From Stichopus chloronotus (lineage: Eukaryota > Echinodermata > Holothuroidea > Aspidochirotida > Stichopodidae): DNA of 64,000 nt. The translations under genes and the position numbers were made by a program. Position 1 is the stretch's first letter. Each line of letters begins with the position of its first letter. Where the stretch lies: NCBI GenBank assembly GCA_021234535.1, contig CM037832.1, positions 2,238,359 through 2,302,358 on the forward strand, given 5' to 3'. Shown piece by piece: positions 48,173 to 64,000 of this stretch. A model generated the notes under the pieces. It had not been told where the DNA came from. It did no database searches and worked only from the letters and a program-made list of their open reading frames with translations.

Positions 48173-48385
48173 AGCCTACTACCATTCCAGCTAAATACGG
48201 CAATACAGCTCTGTGCAGATGATGTCCATGAAATGAGGGTGAAATTGCCAATTGATCCTGACAGTATGGTGAAGAGGTTTAGATTAGTACTGCGAGCAGC
48301 TGAGGATCGCAAAGCCCACATACAGTTCTCATGCTACATGGATAATGGGCACCCGATGTCAAGTAGGGGACATCTGTTAACTTGA
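48173..48385 (+). pseudogene. Isolated coding-like segment, unknown
   Basis: Follows a possible acceptor CATTCCAG and reads LNTAIQLCADDVHEMRVKLP, IDPDSMVKRFRLVLRAAEDR and AHIQFSCYMDNGH before TGA at 48383-48385. The composition looks protein-like (balanced residues, non-repetitive) and unlike the surrounding AT-rich spacer, but I recognise no family and see no partner exons. It could be a retrocopy, a transposon remnant or a real exon of another gene. Confidence 0.25.
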
Positions 48386-49063
48386 ACCCTTTGTAATGTC
48401 TTGTTCAAACAGTCCCAATTTACACCCTGGCCAGAGACTTTTTCATGCTTGAATACATAAAGAGATAATCTACCCACTTTGTGTACTTAAGCTGTATGCA
48501 CTACTGTTTAGAAGAGTGACTAATACAATGGGCTCATCACGAATTCCTTCATCATGTTGATCGTGGATGAACATCGTTGAGCATTGTCTTGTCTGTTCGA
48601 CCGGAGGGTGACAAGGCAGGGGTTAGCCAATCCCAATAAAAACCCAAACGTGCTATTTTGACTGCAATTTAAGGTCCCAATCCAACTGATTAGGCTGACA
48701 ATCCAAACTAGATTAGGCCTTTTTGCCTAATCATGGTAGAAAGTTGGTTCAGACTTTTCCAGGATGTTGATGAAAATTGTCTTGTCCAGAATTAAGCATG
48801 GAAATCACCATTTATAGTTTTTCTTACTTTCCATGAATTCTGTAGCCTGCAAGAACCCTGTTGTAAATTGACATTCAACTATTGTGCACTTGAATGCTAG
48901 GAATTATTTACTGTGTGACAAACACTGTGCTAGCTTCTAGGTTGGATGATGAAAGAAGGGCAAAGGTGGATAAACTCACTGGAACAAAGGAATGAGTATG
49001 AGTGGACTGACGGCAAAAACTGCATGTCAAACCAAACACAAACCCCCAAGTCCTTTTCTCTAT

Positions 49064-49372
49064 ACAATGGCGGCGCATAAGCTTCCAAGCCCAGCTGACA
49101 TTAAAGTTCTCCCCTTAGAGAATTCCCTGTAAAAAAAACGTAAGATCATGGAGTGTCTATTCATTAAGGATTTACAACCAAAATAGAAATGTACAGAGTT
49201 TTAATCTTCAACTATTCTAATCTGGTATTACTTACTAACTTCTGTAACAGCTGTTATTTAAATGTATTGACTTTTAATTTGATTTTCGCCTCGACGATGC
49301 TATTCGAAATATTGGCGTAACATATTTTATTCATCACGAACATCAAACTCATCGCTATTTTTAGTTTCATCT
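49064..49372 (+). mobile_element. Penelope-like element 3' fragment, second copy
   Basis: Same element as the minus-strand copy at 41119-41545. It translates with HKLPSPADIKVLPLENSL, then after a stop [14 protein letters not shown], and carries the same tail with the CGCC/GGCG hairpin at 49287-49317. Shorter and more decayed. Confidence 0.65.
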
Positions 49373-52300
49373 CCCAAATACTAATACTCCAGGTCTTTCT
49401 CACAAATGTATATCCTCCCGGTAAGGTGGGATGGCAAGGAAGACAAGAAATGAAGCCAGCACTAACCATATTTACTTTCTGGACAGGGTAAAAGTTATTT
49501 AGAGCAAGTTAGACCAACAATATTTTGGACAATTTGGTCTGGACGGATGGCTATGAGCATATGGTCCGTTGCAAAGATAAGGAAGGATGAACACGTAAAA
49601 TAGCATTATAGCAGCTAGCCCAAGGGTTAACCTTTAGAACCAAAATATAAGAAAGAAATAAATAAAAAGAGTAAAAAAAGAGTTTTATTTCAAATTTAAA
49701 AATACGTCACCCTTTTACAAGCACTGCTTTATACTTAAATAATAATGATCACAGGTAACCAGGTCAGCGAGATTTTCAGCGACGAAATTTGCTGATTGTC
49801 ATCCATTTAATGCATTCATATCAGGTATAAATAACACTACAGCCACATACAATCAGTAACATTGTAATAATCCAAATAATACTTTAATCAAAATGTGAAT
49901 TTTCCCACTGATGAAACCAGAGAGCACAAATGCATTGTGGTTTCCATGATACAATGATGATGATACATTTTTTGTGGAGTTGACATAGCATAGCTTCATA
50001 CCAAATATAAAAATCTCTACAAGTTATCGTTCTTTCGACATCATGTTTTACATGGTTTTCACAATTAAACCCTTGGTGACCTAAAATGACCTTTGACCGC
50101 CACTGCAATATGGCATTACAAAAACTTGTGTACTGGCGAGTCTCCTCTGAACAAACGTTAGCTCACTGAATAATGCAATATCAGAACAACGCTTTTGGTC
50201 ACCGGTCAATCGACGTCGTCCCCATTTGATATGTATGAGTGTTGCACACAGGCTGCGCTGCTGTGTAACACAGCTCGCTAATATGCTGTGTACTGGGTAC
50301 TGAAGTGTGGTCATGTGCAACACACGAACGAAGAATTTCGCGCCTAAACTTTGCAAACAAAAAACCCTGCTATTAGGCCAAATTGATAAACAAAACATGC
50401 ACTAGATCTGAGTCGTTTCCTAAAAGACGGAACCCTACACTTGAAATGTGAATGAAGTTTTTAATATTGAAAAAAGTTGCCGTCAAATTCAGGCATAGAT
50501 GTATTGCTTTTACACAACCGAACGACCAGTGAAAACAAGTCGGACCCTACCATTGCTCTTCATGGACAGGGGGTTGGAAACATCCTTTACAGTAAATAGT
50601 TTGTGCGTAACCTCTGTGGTCTCACACACTGACGTACACGTAAACATGTTGTTGTTTTATCTTTTGCACAAAAAATTACTAGCCAGTTACAATGTATGTT
50701 TAAAGCCACACATATATTTCTTTGCTAAAGCGCTACCGTAGTGCTGTTTTAAATTTGTGTAAACACATTGGCTTTGTGTTGATACATTGACATCTTTCAA
50801 ATAATGAACCGTCCCAAGTTTGAGAACAGCAAAAATCAATTATTCATAAGTTTCTTTTTGTGGATTTGCCGGTGGGGATTCAAAACATTTCTACAGACAA
50901 ATAAATGTATGAATAGATGAGAACCTCCCCTTTCAGGTAAACACTGTACTGTTTACGAACAGAGTGTAGAAGTCAGTCAGGAAAGGAATGAATCTTTCGT
51001 GACGTCACAATAACGCTATGTAGTACATAAGCCAACGGCGCTGGAATTTTCTTTAGAAATCAGCTTTGCTGGTAGTGTTTTTGTAACTTTTCGTGAAGAA
51101 TATAGTACGAAACGAAACAGAAAAGATTCATCTCGTCAAATGTAAATGTACTTTTGCAATTCGAGCAACATATTCAGAAATATTAGGGGAAAAGTGTGGC
51201 TCTCCGTTGAGTGCCCGTGCTAGCATATTTATGCACATATTTCGTAGTAGACGTCTGCATAGGGAAAGGAGACAAAAGTTTTTGTAATGGTACTTGTGTT
51301 TAATAAGATACACCTTTATACTGAGCTTCCCTTCTTGTACAAGAATTTCACATAGTGAAATCTTTTGACCCAAAATAACCTTTGACCTTCATGAACGACA
51401 ATACGATTCTTGTATTCAGTGACATAGTTTTCATGTTTTGACGTATCGTCTTTACAAGGTTTCAGATTTTGACCACCTTCTTACACTATATTTTCTTTTC
51501 CTTGAAATTGTAGAGAAGAGAGAATATTGGAGAAAGCTACATCAGTGGACATTGGAAGCAAACTCATGATTATAACACTTATTTAAGTTATCATTGAGAG
51601 TGTCCCCTAACCCATTGCGCCACGAGTGCACACGGAAATTTGGGTTTTTCAAATTATTACAACCATTCTTAATAATATCTGCCGTCTCGTCAAACCTGTG
51701 TTATCGAATTATACCACAACTATAACACAACAGTGTTGAATATCTACCATTAACAGTAAGAACTGTCAACGGTCTTCTACCATTACCGGTAAGACCTGAT
51801 CAGGCTCAGGAATTGGGTGGAATGGCATACAAACAATATGCAAACAGCAGTAAGAATAATATCAGTAACTGATATGACAATTCGAGGGTGATGGGAAAGT
51901 GTTTTTCTAGGAATTCCGAATTGCTTTTTGTTTTCTCCATCGTATGAGTGATCGTTTTATCACTTTTGGCTATACCTACCTTGTAGTTCATGCGAAGAAA
52001 AAAAAACAGAGGGAGGGGAGGACTCAATTCGGCACAAACTACTACCAAAGGTTTTTGCATGACGGGATAACTTTTATGCATGGAGCTGTTATAAAGTGTA
52101 TATACTTTTCCATCTTGAAAAGATATGGCATCAAAATGCAACTTCATCGTTTTTGTTATGTTTACTTGAACAAATGCATAGAAAGCGTAAAATTGTTACG
52201 ACTGCGTGGTACATAAATATAGGAATTTGACATAAATATAACCCACCATAAGTGTACTAATTTTAACCATAGTGTAATACCCAAGTAGCATAATGTAATT

Positions 52301-53962
52301 AAAGGTTAATCAACACTGCATTAGCTGTAGGGTAATGCACGATAGAGGGTTAATGCAAGCGATGCACGAGTGCTACATAGCGTTGAACAGCTACAGGGCC
52401 TTACTACTGATTTTGGATAAAAACGGTGACAGATTTATTAAATATACATTTCGAGAAAAACTTGGACATGCTTGATGTCTTACTCTGAGTCCTAGCAGCA
52501 GCAGTAAGTGGAAGAATTGTTGAGTGCGGACCTAATTTTCCTGTGAGTTCGAGCGTTCGCAATATGCTATGCAAAATTTCGGAAGTAGGCCTAAGTTAGT
52601 TCAACAAAGAAGAAGGATTGCACATGGCCAAAATGTTACTTTCAAAGCATTGCTGTAAGATCACTTTATGACTGTTTTGGGATAACTCATCTAAATTATT
52701 TGTGCTGTGGAGTTCTCTTTCCTTAAGAATATTAATCCAGTGGTTGTACGGAGACCCTTCAAGATGGCGATGCATTGCAGTACTTGGTCCTCTTTACGGT
52801 TTTATTGCATTAAGAATTGTGTTTTGAACATCTTAGCAGAATTCTACAAAGAAGGAAAGCTATCGTGCTTTTCAAAGGTGTTCAAAATATACTGAAGAAG
52901 CTTTCACCAGACATAGTTCTGATATTTAGGTAAGATTACCCTACGCCAGAAGAATAACCACTGACAGTATACTGTGCTGTTGTTACGTAGATTTACTCAC
53001 ATTTACATTTTACTTTTGATCAGGCCTTAGGCCATAAGCATGGCCTAGGTAACGTTAGATCTACGAACTTCAAATCGAAAATATTTCCATAGTGTAGGCC
53101 TGTCACTAGTGATACTGTATTAGCCATTGTATTGTGCAAGATACAGCAGACTGATGACACACTGTTGATCTGCAGTTAAATTGTATTCATCGGCCTGCGA
53201 TTGACCGTTGTGTAACAAGTTGGGTTATCAGCGATTAACCCACGGTCTGCTCACTGAAATGGGCCAATAGGAGTTGAGGATTCTTTCAATGTATGTATGA
53301 ATAACCATAAACCATAAATGTAATAACTGACCACCATGGAAGTAATCATTTTTAATCAAATATGCATATTAACTTTTAACCCTCAATGTTATAAATTCAA
53401 AAATCACGAAATAGCCCTTGGAAACTTTGAACCACACTACATTAACTCACCTTGTAAGTCTTATGTTGTCGTTATGCTGTATTATGGGGTTAACTACAGA
53501 CGATCTTCACAGTAATTGAAATTTCCGTCAACTCTAAATTCCTTGTGAGCCTATGAATACAGACTACTTTTGTTGTCTTTGAAAAAATACAGAAACGTTT
53601 GTTTGTTTTGTCCTCTGATTTTAATTGTCCTGGTTTTTCATAGAAAGTTAACAAAGACCAAAAACACCCTTTGATCAGCAAGAAAGAAAAGGAAAACTCT
53701 ACAAAAGACAAACCACATTGGCAAGGTAATCTATGGGGTATTTCCAGTATCACGTATTTAGAGGAGTGAACAAACATTTGCATACTGAGATCAATTTCCG
53801 ATCAGGGTTTTATTAAAAGTATCAAATGTTTTGCAGTGCTGAAGCAATTGAATTAATAGAATTATATAGGGTTTGCCGGTGTAGAAGACTGTGAACCTTT
53901 TCCAATTTGAATTATTATGATTCTTCTGTTTTTACAGATTGTACCTTCGACATCTTGTTAAA

Positions 53963-62570
<8,608 letters not shown>

Positions 62571-64000
62571 GTATGGAGATGCAGTACATTGAGACGTAAT
62601 AACTCTGACAGTGTAACCATAAGAGAAGTTGCTTCATGCCATGAAATTTGCTGTATATTTCCTATTTCTAATCTGCTCGCACGACTTGTGTGAGAGAAAG
62701 TGTGTTGTTCAGGACAGATTTGCACAAGAATAATTATTTGGCACATAAGCGGAGGCGGCCACAAGCCTCAACATATGATCACAATCTGGGCGATGGCCTT
62801 TTGAAAGCGACAAATGGATGTTGCAAAAATTTGCGAGTTACTTTCACATTCTTGGAAAGGGCCATAGTGAGTTATCAGGGGGTTCATAAATTTAATCATG
62901 AATACAATTAAATCATACATTCAGGGGAGCCTGTGGCATCAATGAAGGGGCCTTTCATATTTTTCCTACCTGGGGACCCTCATGCCCCAACTCCTAGCTA
63001 CACCACTGAGAGTCATTTAATCACAGCAGAGGACCCTCTGGATTTGAAAGGTCACCCAAATGTGTCAATTGAGTTACCACTCTTGTGTTCGACCGTCATG
63101 CTGTACATCCAGTGGCGGTAAAAGGATTTTAGAATGTAGCAGTGAAAGGACAAATGGAGGTAAAGAAAGTGTTACGGGTGTCTAGGGTGTAGATGAGCTT
63201 AAGCATGTGGGATCGAGGGGCATGTATTTGAGGCACTGGTGGGGGAACCTCACGTGGGGTCAGTGGAAGGCCCTGGGAGTTCTGAGATTCTACCATTTTT
63301 TCTGGGTGAAGTATTGAGTCTTGTGATAAGTATATTTTGGTTCAGCGTGCATTATACAATGGATACATTCCAAATGATTTTAATCAATTCGGTTTTCTTA
63401 CTAGACAACATGGTCAGTTAATCCCCCTGGTTTGGTCCGGGGAATATGTCAGCTTGAGGGTTCAAGGGAATGGGTGATATTTCCCACCATAATTGCCTTG
63501 GTGTCCACAGCAGTACAAGTTTCCCGGTACTCCCTTTACCTATTCCGCGCGAATACTAAGGGTTTCCGCAATTTACGCATTCAATACTTTCAACAATGTA
63601 AATGCCAATGAAAAGGGGAAGTTGTAATTATCTGACTGCCAATTTTGTCGAGGTATCTTGCTAACATGTAATTGCTACTGTCAACACCGGCATAATCATT
63701 TCTTCGATACTAAGCTCGTATCAGAAACCGTTTGTCATCACGATGTTTTTCATTGATTGACAGTTGAGTTAGCAATGGTCAACGCGAGGACGACGATAAA
63801 CAAGTATACCTTGTCGTTTTGATGAGTCATTCAAGTCTTCCTCCTCAATTTACATTTGGATTAAGGATTTGGACTTGAACAATAGCGTCGCAACTGCAAA
63901 ATGTTTTGTGTACTATAAAACTTTCGCGCCTTTCTAAAGTAAATCCGAAGATACAACGGCTTTGAGAACGTTTGTGATTATCATATATTGTCATGATTAA
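62571..64000 (+). other. Gene C intron, running off the window
   Basis: No YWTD exon found. 62921-63010 looks like a short repeat ending, on the minus strand, in CTCAGTGGTGTAGCTAGGAG, a common repeat-terminus signature; a related CCAGTGGCGG lies at 63110-63119. The rest is unremarkable. Confidence 0.55.

Noticed and set aside
62571..64000. Search for YWTD blade 4 of gene C
   Set aside because: No sequence resembling TATTGGTCTGACTGGGG is present; the exon must lie beyond the window.

Overview
The window is eukaryotic genomic DNA: AT-rich, with protein-coding exons of 67-440 bp separated by introns of roughly 0.2-7.6 kb, GT-AG splice sites, long microsatellites and scattered decayed transposons. 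The gene content suggests a marine invertebrate deuterostome, with an echinoderm as my best guess (hemichordate or amphioxus not excluded). The reason is the combination of HYR, CUB and LDLR-type YWTD domains in one membrane receptor and the style of the repeats. The species cannot be fixed from the sequence alone.

The main content is a head-to-tail array of three paralogous genes, all on the + strand. Gene A (367-15679) lacks its first exons, which lie left of the window. Gene B (22124-42419) is complete in 12 coding exons and encodes 826 residues. Gene C (53963-62570 and beyond) has its first five coding exons here and runs off the right edge. Each encodes a predicted type I membrane protein: signal peptide, one CUB domain, a six-bladed YWTD beta-propeller, a short EGF-like module, three HYR domains, one transmembrane helix, a juxtamembrane cysteine cluster and a proline-rich tail with PPxY and YxxL motifs. 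Exon lengths and intron phases are identical between paralogs except in the last exon. The splice junctions below were placed by aligning the paralogs with one another.

The ectodomains of A and B are very similar, and in places nearly identical (a probable gene-conversion tract covers YWTD exon 2). The tails have diverged: B ends six codons earlier than A, has a second PPxY motif and has lost one YxxL motif. The architecture looks like a cell-surface recognition or endocytic receptor family expanded by tandem duplication. No ligand or pathway can be read from the sequence.

The spacers (15.7-22.1 kb and 42.4-54.0 kb) and introns hold transposon relics: a Ty3/Gypsy integrase (16.2-17.1 kb), two LINE reverse-transcriptase fragments (2.7-3.1 and 54.95-55.35 kb), two Penelope-like GIY-YIG fragments in opposite orientation (41.1-41.5 and 49.06-49.37 kb), hAT-like MITEs, a 224-bp fold-back element (27.35 kb), a 143-bp tandem repeat (26.05-26.77 kb), (TA)n arrays and a cluster of poly-G tracts. 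At least one broken copy of a receptor exon sits in an intron (39922-39971). No rRNA gene, intact tRNA gene or CRISPR array was seen, and there is no sign of prokaryotic gene organisation.
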